This document shows positions 7,977 through 15,855 of a DNA stretch of 64,000 bases, piece by piece (within the stretch, counting starts at the first letter, position 1; each line of letters begins with the position of its first letter). The position numbers and the translations under genes were made by a program. Under the pieces are notes generated by a model, which was not told where the DNA came from, searched no databases, and saw only the letters and a list, made by a program, of their open reading frames with translations. This DNA is from Paramicrobacterium agarici (GTDB taxonomy: Bacteria > Actinomycetota > Actinomycetes > Actinomycetales > Microbacteriaceae), in assembly GCF_002563955.1 (NCBI RefSeq), contig NZ_PDJE01000001.1, forward strand, positions 248,001 through 312,000, written 5' to 3'.

Positions 7977-8840
7977 TCAGCGGCGGAGTTCGAGCGTGCA
8001 GCACTTGACGCCGCCTCCGCCGAGCAGCAGCTCAGAGAGGTCGACGCCGATCGGGTTGTACCCGCGCTCACGCAGCTGCGCCTCGAAGCCTGTCGCCCGC
8101 TCGGCGATCACGACGTTGTACCCGTCGGAGATCGAGTTGAGCCCCAGAATGCGGGAGTCCTCTTCGCTCACGTGGATGGCGTCGGGGTAGCGCTTCTCGA
8201 GGATCGCGCGCGAGGCGTCGTCGAAGGCGCTCGGCAGGTAGGCGATGTTGGCGTCGTCGTCGCCCGTGAGCGGATCGAGCACGGAGATCGCCGTGTCGAG
8301 GTGGTAGAAGCTCGGGTTCACGAGGTTGAGCGAGACGACCTCACGTCCGAAGACCTCGGCGACCTCGCGGTGGCTGTCGGTGCTCGTGCGGAACCCGGTG
8401 CCCGCGAGAATCGTGTCACCGACGAGCAGCAGATCGCCCTCGCCCTCGTTGATGTTCTTCGGCTCGACGACGTCGAAGCCGTTGGCATCGAACCAGCTCA
8501 TGAACGCCGGACCTTCGGGCTGGCGCTCCGGGTACGTGAATCGCGCGCCGTAGGCCGTTCCGTCGATGACAAAGCCGCCATTCGCTGTGTAGACCATGTC
8601 AGGAAGACCTTCGAGGGGGTCAATCAGCTCGATCGTGTGCCCGAGCGACACGTACGTCTCGTACAGGGTCTGCCACTGCGCAATGGCGCGTGCCGTGTCG
8701 GTCGGGTGAGTCGGCTCCATCCACGGGTTGATGCGGTAGGAAACCGTGTAGTGCTCGGGACGGCACATCAGATACGTGCGAGGGTTCGGCGTGCGCTCTG
8801 CCAAGGGAGCGGATGCGGTCACGGACTCGGTGCTGGTCAT
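7977..8840 (-). CDS. ddaH: Dimethylargininase (N(G),N(G)-dimethylarginine dimethylaminohydrolase)
   Basis: A 287-residue guanidine-modifying enzyme of the DDAH/amidinotransferase fold, expected to hydrolyse methylated arginine to citrulline plus an amine. Visible motifs: YLMCRPEHYTVSYRINPWM near the start, DMVYTANGGFV, GEGDLLLVGDTILAG, the catalytic-His region SFYHLDTAISVLDP, and the C-terminal nucleophile in GGGGVKCCTLELRR. I chose the ATG at 8840 over an upstream start because TGGAG lies about 8 nt before it. It diverges from an Lrp/AsnC regulator. In many actinobacteria this enzyme neighbours ornithine aminotransferase; none is visible here. A broader citrulline- or agmatine-type substrate is possible. 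Confidence 0.8.
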   Translation of the reverse strand: MTSTESVTASAPLAERTPNPRTYLMCRPEHYTVSYRINPWMEPTHPTDTARAIAQWQTLYETYVSLGHTIELIDPLEGLPDMVYTANGGFVIDGTAYGARFTYPERQPEGPAFMSWFDANGFDVVEPKNINEGEGDLLLVGDTILAGTGFRTSTDSHREVAEVFGREVVSLNLVNPSFYHLDTAISVLDPLTGDDDANIAYLPSAFDDASRAILEKRYPDAIHVSEEDSRILGLNSISDGYNVVIAERATGFEAQLRERGYNPIGVDLSELLLGGGGVKCCTLELRR

Positions 8841-8984
8841 AGCGTCTCCAGTGAATATCTCAGATGCGGCGGACGCTGTCCTCTTGGCCCGGCCGCTATC
8901 GAATCCGGGCACGCCTCCACATCCAGTTTCTCATCGCTGTCACGACGATGAATCCGATCCACTGCAGGTTTCATGCGTCATCGA

Positions 8985-9007
8985 CGGCGAATACGCAACT
9001 TTCGCCG
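8985..9007. promoter_or_regulatory. Candidate Lrp/AsnC operator (7-bp inverted repeat)
   Basis: CGGCGAA (8985-8991) and TTCGCCG (9001-9007) are perfect inverted arms 9 nt apart, in the divergent ddaH/lrp region. A direct repeat AATACGCA occurs at 8990-8997 and 9013-9020, the second copy overlapping the lrp -10 box. Both fit autoregulation by an Lrp-type octamer. Confidence 0.45.
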
Positions 9008-9009
9008 CT

Positions 9010-9015
9010 TAGAAT
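9010..9015 (+). promoter_or_regulatory. -10 box (TAGAAT) placed for a leaderless start
   Basis: TAGAAT ends 7 nt before the ATG at 9023. No Shine-Dalgarno sequence is present. Confidence 0.5.
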
Positions 9016-9022
9016 ACGCAGC

Positions 9023-9460
9023 ATGGACAATATCGACCGCGGAATCATCGATTTGCTGCGACAGAATGCACGTGCCGGGTACGGAGATATCGGGCAGGTC
9101 GTCGGGCTGTCAGCATCCGCCGTAAAGCGTCGAGTGGACCGGCTCGTCGCCGATGGTGTCATCCGCGGTTTTACCGTGCAAGTGGATCCCGCCATCGATG
9201 GGCGCCGCACCGAAGCATACGTCGAGCTCTTCTGCCGAGGAACCGTCGCCCCCGACGAACTCCGGCAGATGATGAGCCACGTTCCCGAGGTCGTCGAAGC
9301 GTGCACGGTCTCGGGCAGCGCCGACGCCATGGTGCACATCAGAGCGCGCAGCATCCCGGCCCTCGAAGACGCCCTCGAGCGTGTGCGCGTCGCCCCTAAC
9401 GTCGATCACACGCGGTCGTCGATCGTGCTTTCACGCTTGATCGACCGGCCTATTGACTGA
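9023..9460 (+). CDS. Lrp/AsnC-family transcriptional regulator
   Basis: A 145-residue Lrp/AsnC protein. The N-terminal helix-turn-helix begins MDNIDRGIIDLLRQNARAGY, with recognition helix LSASAVKRRVDRLVADGVI. The C-terminal RAM effector domain includes AYVELFCRG and VVEACTVSGSADAMVHIRA. The ATG at 9023 opens directly onto the conserved N-terminus; upstream in-frame codons add nothing conserved. It diverges from the dimethylargininase gene, so an arginine-related amino-acid ligand is likely, though unproven. Seventeen nucleotides after its stop, thrE begins with its own -10 box. Confidence 0.85.
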   Translation: MDNIDRGIIDLLRQNARAGYGDIGQVVGLSASAVKRRVDRLVADGVIRGFTVQVDPAIDGRRTEAYVELFCRGTVAPDELRQMMSHVPEVVEACTVSGSADAMVHIRARSIPALEDALERVRVAPNVDHTRSSIVLSRLIDRPID

Positions 9461-9465
9461 GGTTT

Positions 9466-9471
9466 TACGCT
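9466..9471 (+). promoter_or_regulatory. -10 box (TACGCT) placed for a leaderless thrE start
   Basis: TACGCT ends 6 nt before the ATG at 9478, inside the short lrp-thrE gap. This indicates that thrE has its own promoter. Confidence 0.5.
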
Positions 9472-9477
9472 AGGTAC

Positions 9478-10926
9478 ATGACTGGGCAGGCGAGCAAACG
9501 GCAGCGCCAGCTTCGCGCCAAACTCGGCGAGTCGCTGAAGGGGCTTGCCGGCGGCATGGTGCGCGGCATGGGCATGCCCACACAGCGGATCGCGCTTCCG
9601 GGCAGCGACGATGCCGTGTCACAGCGTCACGCGCGATCGGTGATCGAACTCTGCCTCAGGGTCGGCGAGACGATGATCGCCACGGGCGCGTCGGCAGCCG
9701 ACACGGTTGCTCAGCTTCTTCGACTCAGCTCGAGCTTCGGCATCTCCGGCGTGCACGTCGACATTCACTTCAGCTCGATCACAGTGTCGGTGCACCGCGG
9801 GCTCGACGAAGACCCGATCTCGGTCATGCGCGTCGTCAAGGTGCGCACCACCGACTACACGCGGCTCCGCGACGTCTACATGCTCATGGACGAGATCACC
9901 TCGGCAACCGATCCCGTCGACCCCGATATCGCTCGCCAGCACCTCAGCGAGATTCTGCGACAGCCGCACCCGTACCGCCGGTGGGTCGTCTCGGCGGGAA
10001 AGGCGATTCTCGCCGCGGGGGTCGTCGTCATGTACGACGCGAGCTTCATCGTGATTCTCGCGGCCGCCATTTCGGCGATCATCGCCGACATCGTCACGCG
10101 GCGTCTCGAGAAGTGGGGCATCTCGGCGTTCTTCGTGCAGATGGCCGCCGCCTTCATCATCACGTCCATCGCCGGGCTGCTCTACTGGACGCGGACGCTG
10201 GGCTTCGCGGTGACGAGTGAAGTTCAGCCGACGGTGATCGTGATCTCGGGAATCATGCTGCTGCTGTCCGGAATCGGATTGACGGCTGCGGCCAGAGACG
10301 CGATTGATGGCTACTACATCACGGCATCGTCACGCGGCCTCGAGGTGATCATGATGACCCTCGGTCTCGCGGTCGGAATCTCGCTGACCATCGGTCTTGC
10401 TCTTCGCATCGGCATTCCCATTGACGTCGGCACGTCCCTCGGACGCACGGACAATATTTGGGCGGGCATCGTCGGTGCAGGACTCATCGGCATCGGCTTC
10501 GCTCTCACGTCGTATGTGCGCTTGATCATCGCGCCGATCATGGCCGCGCTTGCCGGAGCCGTCTTCGCCGTCTTCTTCATCGTGCAGCCGCTGATGCCCG
10601 ACCCCGGACTCGCACCGGGTATCGCGGGAGTCGTCGCCGGCGTGCTGAGCTACCTGGTGTACCGCTGGATCACCGTTCCTGAGGCCGCTCTCACGATGGC
10701 GGGCATCATCGGGCTCATTCCCGGACTGACCGTGTACCGCGGCCTGTACACGCTCATGGATGGCCCGCAGGGCCTCGTCGCGGCGCTCGGCGAGCTGTTC
10801 GTCGCACTCGCCGTCGGCATCGGCCTCGCAGCTGGAACGACGATCGGCGGACACCTCGCCCGGCGCAGCTTCGGCCTCGATCGCGCGGCAGAGATCTCCA
10901 TGCGCCGCACCCGCCGCATGAAGTAG
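9478..10926 (+). CDS. thrE: Threonine/serine exporter ThrE
   Basis: A 482-residue inner-membrane protein of the ThrE family with both halves fused: an N-terminal ThrE/DUF1212 domain and a C-terminal ThrE_2 domain. The soluble N-terminal part contains CLRVGETMIATGASAADTV and FGISGVHVDIHFSSITVSV, both typical. About ten hydrophobic helices follow, ending with a basic tail. The family exports threonine and serine by proton antiport in Corynebacterium. It follows the Lrp gene directly, so Lrp could sense the exported amino acid as well as govern ddaH. Confidence 0.85.
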   Translation: MTGQASKRQRQLRAKLGESLKGLAGGMVRGMGMPTQRIALPGSDDAVSQRHARSVIELCLRVGETMIATGASAADTVAQLLRLSSSFGISGVHVDIHFSSITVSVHRGLDEDPISVMRVVKVRTTDYTRLRDVYMLMDEITSATDPVDPDIARQHLSEILRQPHPYRRWVVSAGKAILAAGVVVMYDASFIVILAAAISAIIADIVTRRLEKWGISAFFVQMAAAFIITSIAGLLYWTRTLGFAVTSEVQPTVIVISGIMLLLSGIGLTAAARDAIDGYYITASSRGLEVIMMTLGLAVGISLTIGLALRIGIPIDVGTSLGRTDNIWAGIVGAGLIGIGFALTSYVRLIIAPIMAALAGAVFAVFFIVQPLMPDPGLAPGIAGVVAGVLSYLVYRWITVPEAALTMAGIIGLIPGLTVYRGLYTLMDGPQGLVAALGELFVALAVGIGLAAGTTIGGHLARRSFGLDRAAEISMRRTRRMK

Positions 10927-10974
10927 CTCGGCGCACTGCAGCCAGCTGGCGCGAAGCCCGCCAGGGCAAGGAAA

Positions 10975-11002
10975 GGAGGCAGGATGCCCCCATCCTGCCT
11001 CC
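10975..11002. terminator. 12-bp perfect hairpin in a convergent gap
   Basis: GGAGGCAGGATG (10975-10986) pairs perfectly with CATCCTGCCTCC (10991-11002) around a CCCC loop. On the minus strand the stem is followed by TTTCCTT, so it could terminate the lipase maturation factor transcript. It also contains the ribosome site and start codon of a small ORF. Confidence 0.55.
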
Positions 11003-11106
11003 AGGCCGACCGCGGCGAACCGCCCGAGAACGGGCGGGTCCCCAACCACCGCACGCTGGCCGGCTTCCTCAAACGACGATCGCGGCAGTGCCTGGCGATG
11101 TCGTAG
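10984..11106 (+). CDS. Possible 40-residue small ORF with start inside a hairpin
   Basis: The ORF begins MPPSCLQADRGEPPENGRVP and ends RQCLAMS. It is preceded by AAAGGAGG, one of the strongest Shine-Dalgarno matches in the window, about 4 nt from the ATG. Both the ribosome site and the start codon lie in the 5' arm of the hairpin at 10975-11002, so translation would depend on melting it. I recognise no family. It may be a chance frame across a terminator. Confidence 0.2.
   Translation: MPPSCLQADRGEPPENGRVPNHRTLAGFLKRRSRQCLAMS
11020..11037. terminator. Second hairpin in the thrE downstream region
   Basis: CCGCCCG (11020-11026) pairs with CGGGCGG (11031-11037) around AGAA. With the stem at 10975-11002 it forms a tandem pair between convergent genes. 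Confidence 0.4.
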
Positions 11107-11149
11107 ATACACAGTACCGTGAAGGCGTGCCCCAAACGAGGGGTAGCAG

Positions 11150-12667
11150 TCACCATTCTGCTCGTGTAGTGGGCGGCACGAGGGTCGCGAGCTCGTCGCG
11201 CACCCACACGGCGCCCGTCGCGCGCTTCTCGGCGCGCGTCGCAAATCGATAGGCGAAGACGCGAGCGCGAATGGCGCGCGGAGCGGCCCCGTCGAACGGG
11301 TCGTGTCGCAGCATCCGCAGGGTCGCGCGGTCGGCGTGCAGCAGCTTGCCGAGCAGCCTCTCGAACCAGACGGCGTTCCAATCGCCGAGCGCGAGAAACC
11401 ACATGAGCCAGTCAAGCCGCAGGTGGTATGGCGCGAACTGCTGAGGTGTGCGCGTCACGTCGCCCGGCTTGCCCTTGAACTCGTACGCGTGCCAGTCGTC
11501 GGCGTCGGGATGCTCCGCCATCGTGCCCTCGATCACCACCTCGCGCCGCAGCTGCGTGACGCTGCCGAAGGCCCCATACGCGTTGCCGATTCCGAGCCGG
11601 TTGAAGCTCGCGTTCATGAGTTGCCGGCGCGAGAACAGATTCGCCACGGCGGGCACGCTCAGCCACGCACCGACGAGGAAGGCGGCGGTCGTGAGAGCGA
11701 GCCACCAGATCGGTGACGAGTATGCTGCGTCTCGCGCAGCATCCGCCCCGCCCTGCGCGCCAAGCGGCACACTGAACCAGCTCCAGCCCGGCCAGCCGTG
11801 ACCCGTGATCCACGCGAAGAAGGAGTCGCTCACGGCCGAGAACGCGACGACGATGGTGATCCAGTTGAGCCAGGCGAAGTTTCCGGTCACGACGAGCCAC
11901 AGCTGCGTCAGGACGATGAGCACCGCGGCGCAGCTGGCGATCGGCTGCGGCGCGAACAGCAGCAGGGGCATGCCGAGCTGAACGATGTGGTTGCCGAGTG
12001 TTTCGGCGCGGTGCACCGACGGCGGCATCAGATGGGCGAGCCGGCTGAACGGCCCGGGCATCGGCTGCGTCTCGTGGTGGTAGCTCATGGCCGACAGGTC
12101 GCGCCAACTGCTGTCGCCGCGCATCTTGATGAGCCCAGCGCCGAGCTCGACGCGCACGACGAGCCACCAGAAGAACACGATCACCAGCAGCGGAGGCGCC
12201 GTCGCGTTCGAACCGAGAAACGCGGCGATCGCGCCCGCCTCAAGCAGCAGCGATTCCCAGCCGAACCCGTAGAACACCTGCCCGATGTTGACGATCGAGA
12301 GGTACAGCACCCACAGCAGGACAAAGACGAGAAGGGGCAGCCAGGGAGGGCCGAGTTGCGGGAGCCCGAGAACGACGGATGCCGCAAGGGCGACGCCGAT
12401 CGAGGCAGTGACGCGCAGCATCCTGTCGCTGTACCGAAACGGCCGCAGCCTGAAGATGCTCGGCAGGCGGCGGCCCGACGTGCGGGCGATGAATCGCGGA
12501 GCGGGGAGCAGGCCGTTCTCGCCGAGCAGTGCGGGGAACTGCGCAATCGCGGAGGCGAAGGCGATCGCGAAGATCGCCGCGATGCCGCGTTGCAGCACCT
12601 CGCGCGCGATCGTGTAGTCGTCGGCGTTGAGAAACCCGAGCGCATCAGCGAGTTCTGTGCCTGCCAT
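11150..12667 (-). CDS. Lipase maturation factor family membrane protein
   Basis: A 505-residue polytopic protein of the lipase maturation factor family (LMF1/LMF2-like). The hallmark block MSYHHETQPMPGPFSRLAHL and the continuation LMPPSVHRAETLGNHIVQLG lie near the middle. Further family features are WESLLLEAGAIAAFLGS and a C-terminal soluble region with LRLDWLMWFLALGD. Vertebrate LMF1 helps fold secreted lipases in the ER; the bacterial role is not established. A GGGGG ribosome site precedes the ATG by about 6 nt. It stands alone, with hairpins on both sides. Confidence 0.8.
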   Translation of the reverse strand: MAGTELADALGFLNADDYTIAREVLQRGIAAIFAIAFASAIAQFPALLGENGLLPAPRFIARTSGRRLPSIFRLRPFRYSDRMLRVTASIGVALAASVVLGLPQLGPPWLPLLVFVLLWVLYLSIVNIGQVFYGFGWESLLLEAGAIAAFLGSNATAPPLLVIVFFWWLVVRVELGAGLIKMRGDSSWRDLSAMSYHHETQPMPGPFSRLAHLMPPSVHRAETLGNHIVQLGMPLLLFAPQPIASCAAVLIVLTQLWLVVTGNFAWLNWITIVVAFSAVSDSFFAWITGHGWPGWSWFSVPLGAQGGADAARDAAYSSPIWWLALTTAAFLVGAWLSVPAVANLFSRRQLMNASFNRLGIGNAYGAFGSVTQLRREVVIEGTMAEHPDADDWHAYEFKGKPGDVTRTPQQFAPYHLRLDWLMWFLALGDWNAVWFERLLGKLLHADRATLRMLRHDPFDGAAPRAIRARVFAYRFATRAEKRATGAVWVRDELATLVPPTTRAEW

Positions 12668-12745
12668 AGAAACCCCCTATCGCCAGGACACCACTGCTGC
12701 GCCGCGCCCGCAAGGGGGTTGGCGCGACCTAGTCGCGCACTTCTG

Positions 12746-12792
12746 TGAGGCAAAGAGCTCTTCATCGTGCGCCTGAAGAGCCCTTTGCCTCA
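12746..12792. terminator. 19-bp hairpin after the choice-of-anchor I gene
   Basis: The arms at 12746-12764 (TGAGGCAAAGAGCTCTTCA) and 12774-12792 (TGAAGAGCCCTTTGCCTCA) pair at 18 of 19 positions around a 9-nt loop. The structure lies 14 nt downstream of the minus-strand stop at 12807 and upstream of the next gene. No T-tract is visible; long T-less stems are common as actinobacterial terminators. Confidence 0.6.
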
Positions 12793-12806
12793 AACGAACC
12801 GTCGGA

Positions 12807-14795
12807 CTAGAGCCTTGCGCGACGGCGAGCAACGATGAGCGACGTCACGCCGATCGCGACAACCGCCCCGCCGAGCGCTGCGAGAACAGCGGCCAGGCCC
12901 GCGTCGACGCCCGTGTACGGCAGCTCGCCCGACGCATCGTCAGCAGCGTCCGCGCCATAGGCCTGCGAATCAGTCCCCGTGCCTGTCTGTGTTCCCGCGC
13001 CGGACCCGTCGGCACCAGGTGCACCGCCGGGCTCCTCACCATTCGGGTCGTCGCCGAGTTCGCCCGTGCCATCGCCGTCACCCGGCTCCTCCGAGCCGCC
13101 CGGTGTCTCACCGTCGTCGCCCGCGAGTGCGATGCCGTAGTAGCTCGTCGTTCCCGAGACCTCGTTGCCGACCGCGAGCATCGGCTCTCCCGTCGGAGAC
13201 GCGTCCGCCGCAACGAACGCGATGCCCTCCGGCCCGAGGTCGCCCGCTGCCGACAGCACGGCGTCGGGGTTTGCAGCATCCTCAACAGAAATCGAGAAGT
13301 CGCGGTTGTTCAGATATGTCACGAACGTGGCCGCCGCCGGCTCGCTGATGTCGTACACGGCAATGCCACCCACGCGCTCGAAGCCGACAAACGCGTACGT
13401 GCGGCCGTCGACAACGCCGAGCGTCACACTCTCGGGCTCGGGGCCCTTGTCGTCGCTGCGCCCCTCTCGGTTCGATTCGCTGTGGTTCGAGTTGAAGTAC
13501 TCGGGCGCCGCCTCGGCGGTGATCTGCTCGAAGCCGTCGCCGGAGTCGAAGACAAGCTCGCCCGATGTCGTCCAGATCGAGAACGATCGAGCGCCGAACG
13601 CATAGAGCTCCTCGTAGCAGCTGCCGTCGTCAGACAGCCCAAGATCCGTCACGACGTTGAGGCGCCCGAGATCAGCGTCATCCGTCTGCGCAGCGAGCGG
13701 GCTCGTCTCGCACACGGGAGCGAGCCCGTCGTCGCCGAGATCCTTCACGCGCGCAGCATCCACGAAGTCGCCCCACTCACGCGAGTCGCCCTCATTAGCA
13801 GTCACGAGGTAGGTCTCGCCGTCGACCTCATACGCCGCGATGCCGTCGGGCATGTACACACCGTGCAGCCCGTCGTACGTGCTGATGTTTACGGTCGGGG
13901 CGCCTTCGGGATCACGATCCGACGCGTCGAGGCCGAAGCCGGCCGTGCCATGGTCTTTGTACCCCAGAGGCCAGATGTCGGTGACGGATGCTGTCGCGAG
14001 ATCGACGACAGCCACGGCGTTCGCCTCCTGAAGCGCCGCATACGCCGTTCCCCCCGACACGGCAATGTACTCCGGCTCAAGGTTGCGCGACACCGGAAGG
14101 TCGCTCTCGGGCGTTGGCCCGAAAACGCGCACGGCCTCGTCAAGCGTCTTCGGCCCGCCAGCCTCGAAGTCGTGGAATTCGGCGATGCTCACGGCATCCT
14201 GCGACGGTGCCGCAACGGCATCGGGAAGCGCGACGACACCGATCGAGCCCTCTGGGTCGACGGAGAAGTCGTCGGCGGGCTCGCCCTCGTTCGCCACGAC
14301 GGCGTAGGCGCCGTCGGCACTGATCGTGACCATGTCGGGAAGGGCGCCGACCTGAACAGAGCCGAGAACGGACGCGGAGGCGGCGTTCGCGTCGAAGAAC
14401 AGGAGCGTTCCAGCATCCGTCTTGATGTCGGACTCGAGCGCGACAACGCCGAGGCCATCGTCGCGGATCGCAATCGAGTTGGCCACGCCGGTTCCCCCGA
14501 TGGAGTACAGGTATCGCGGCGCTGACGGGTCGCTCACATCGACGACGTCGACGGCGGCCTTCTGCGCGTTGACGGTGTAGCTGCGGTTCTCGTAAACGGC
14601 GACGATCTCAGCGGCAGATTCGTCGAAGACGCCCGTCTCAAAACTACCGAGCACGCTGAGAGACAGCGCGGCGTTCTCGGCTGAGACCGTGATGGGGTCG
14701 GCCGCCGGCGCAGCAGCGGCGGGTGCGACGCCTGCGAGGCAGACGGCGACAAGGGCGGATGCTGCGAGGGCGCAGCGTGTTGCTCGCAGTGGCAT
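12807..14795 (-). CDS. LPXTG-anchored choice-of-anchor I family surface protein
   Basis: A 662-residue secreted protein with a signal peptide (LAASALVAVCLAGVAPAAAA). A large beta-propeller-like region follows, of the kind called choice-of-anchor I, with blocks such as GGTGVANSIAIRDDGLGVVA, MVTISADGAYAVVANEGEP and LVTANEGDSREWGDF. A Gly/Glu/Thr-rich stalk leads to a cell-wall sorting signal: LPYTG, a hydrophobic helix, and the basic tail ARRRARL. Sortase should attach it to peptidoglycan. Similar sequences are sometimes annotated as alkaline-phosphatase-like or esterase-like; no catalytic motif is evident here. No sortase lies in this window. Flanking hairpins suggest it is monocistronic. Confidence 0.8.
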   Translation of the reverse strand: MPLRATRCALAASALVAVCLAGVAPAAAAPAADPITVSAENAALSLSVLGSFETGVFDESAAEIVAVYENRSYTVNAQKAAVDVVDVSDPSAPRYLYSIGGTGVANSIAIRDDGLGVVALESDIKTDAGTLLFFDANAASASVLGSVQVGALPDMVTISADGAYAVVANEGEPADDFSVDPEGSIGVVALPDAVAAPSQDAVSIAEFHDFEAGGPKTLDEAVRVFGPTPESDLPVSRNLEPEYIAVSGGTAYAALQEANAVAVVDLATASVTDIWPLGYKDHGTAGFGLDASDRDPEGAPTVNISTYDGLHGVYMPDGIAAYEVDGETYLVTANEGDSREWGDFVDAARVKDLGDDGLAPVCETSPLAAQTDDADLGRLNVVTDLGLSDDGSCYEELYAFGARSFSIWTTSGELVFDSGDGFEQITAEAAPEYFNSNHSESNREGRSDDKGPEPESVTLGVVDGRTYAFVGFERVGGIAVYDISEPAAATFVTYLNNRDFSISVEDAANPDAVLSAAGDLGPEGIAFVAADASPTGEPMLAVGNEVSGTTSYYGIALAGDDGETPGGSEEPGDGDGTGELGDDPNGEEPGGAPGADGSGAGTQTGTGTDSQAYGADAADDASGELPYTGVDAGLAAVLAALGGAVVAIGVTSLIVARRRARL

Positions 14796-14897
14796 GACAG
14801 GGCTTTCCTCTCGGGAGGGGGCCCTGCTTGTCTACGGCGGCCAGGTGTCGCTCCGGTGAACCGCGGGTTGCGCGTTGAAGTTCTGTTCGCGCGAGCC

Positions 14898-15797
14898 TTA
14901 CGAGAGCGACACGTCGAGCACGACCTTGCCCTGCGGGCGGCCCGTCTCGACGCGATCGAATGCGGCAGCAGCATCCACGAGCGGAAACACGGAGTCGACC
15001 CGGGCGCCGTACCCGTGCGTGGCGATGAGCATCGGGAGGTCGGCCAGAATGTCCCACGCGCCGTCCGCTCCCCCGCCAGTCGCACGCGCCCCGAGTTCCG
15101 GAGCTGTGAAATCGGCGATCGATACGACCTGGGCGGGGTCATCGACGAGCGTGATGAGCTCGGGCACTGAACCTGAGCCTGCCGTATCGAAGACGGCGTC
15201 GACGTGGTTCGTGAGACCTCTGACGCGGCCGGCAATGCCGCGACCGTACGAGAGCGGCTCGGCGCCGAGCGAGGCGAGGTAATCGTGGTTGCGCTCGGAT
15301 GCCGTTCCGATCACGCGCGCGCCGCGAGCACGGGCAAGCTGCACAGCCGCCGCTCCGACGCCTCCCGCTGCTCCCTCGATGACGATCGTCTGCCCCTCGC
15401 GCACGTTCAGCAGTCGAAGGCAGCGCTCGGCGGTCTCGGTCACGACCGGCAGCGCCGCCGCGTGCGTCCACCCGACGGCGGGCGGCTTCTGCACAACGTG
15501 CTTGAGCACGGCGAACTCGGCGTGCGTGCGGAAGCCCCACCCGAGCACCTCGTCGCCGACGGCAACGTGCTCGACGCCTTCGCCCACCTCGTCGACGACT
15601 CCCGCCGCGTCGAACCCGGGCGTCACGGGAAACGTGGCTTCACCCATCTGACCGTTGCGCTTCTTGACGTCGGCCGGGTTGACGCCCGCGGCACGAACCC
15701 TGATGCGCACGCGCTCCTCGCGAGCGTGCGGCTCGTCGCGCTCCGCGACCCGCATCACCGAGCTGTCGCCGAACTCGTCGTACCTGACCGCCAGCAT
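14898..15797 (-). CDS. Zinc-independent quinone oxidoreductase-like NADP-dependent protein (MDR family)
   Basis: A 299-residue medium-chain dehydrogenase/reductase of the quinone oxidoreductase type. The GroES-like N-terminal domain reads MLAVRYDEFGDSSVMRVAE then VNPADVKKRNGQM. The NADPH-binding Rossmann motif is EGAAGGVGAAAVQLARARGA, and the C-terminus GRPQGKVVLDVS is typical. It lacks the zinc-ligand cysteines of alcohol dehydrogenases. I chose the ATG at 15797 because GGAGG lies about 8 nt upstream; the open frame extends further, but those residues are not conserved. It is 58 nt downstream of an FAD monooxygenase on the same strand, so the two may be co-transcribed. Confidence 0.8.
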   Translation of the reverse strand: MLAVRYDEFGDSSVMRVAERDEPHAREERVRIRVRAAGVNPADVKKRNGQMGEATFPVTPGFDAAGVVDEVGEGVEHVAVGDEVLGWGFRTHAEFAVLKHVVQKPPAVGWTHAAALPVVTETAERCLRLLNVREGQTIVIEGAAGGVGAAAVQLARARGARVIGTASERNHDYLASLGAEPLSYGRGIAGRVRGLTNHVDAVFDTAGSGSVPELITLVDDPAQVVSIADFTAPELGARATGGGADGAWDILADLPMLIATHGYGARVDSVFPLVDAAAAFDRVETGRPQGKVVLDVSLS

Positions 15798-15855
15798 GAA
15801 GAGCCTCCCCCTCGACGTTGACTCTGCGAACGTGTGCTCCCAACGTTCAGAGTGG

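Noticed and set aside
14855..14861. A GTTCACC element (minus strand) before the choice-of-anchor I gene, like part of a PHO box
   Set aside because: Only one 7-bp unit is present; a PHO box needs tandem 11-bp units, and the second half here does not match.
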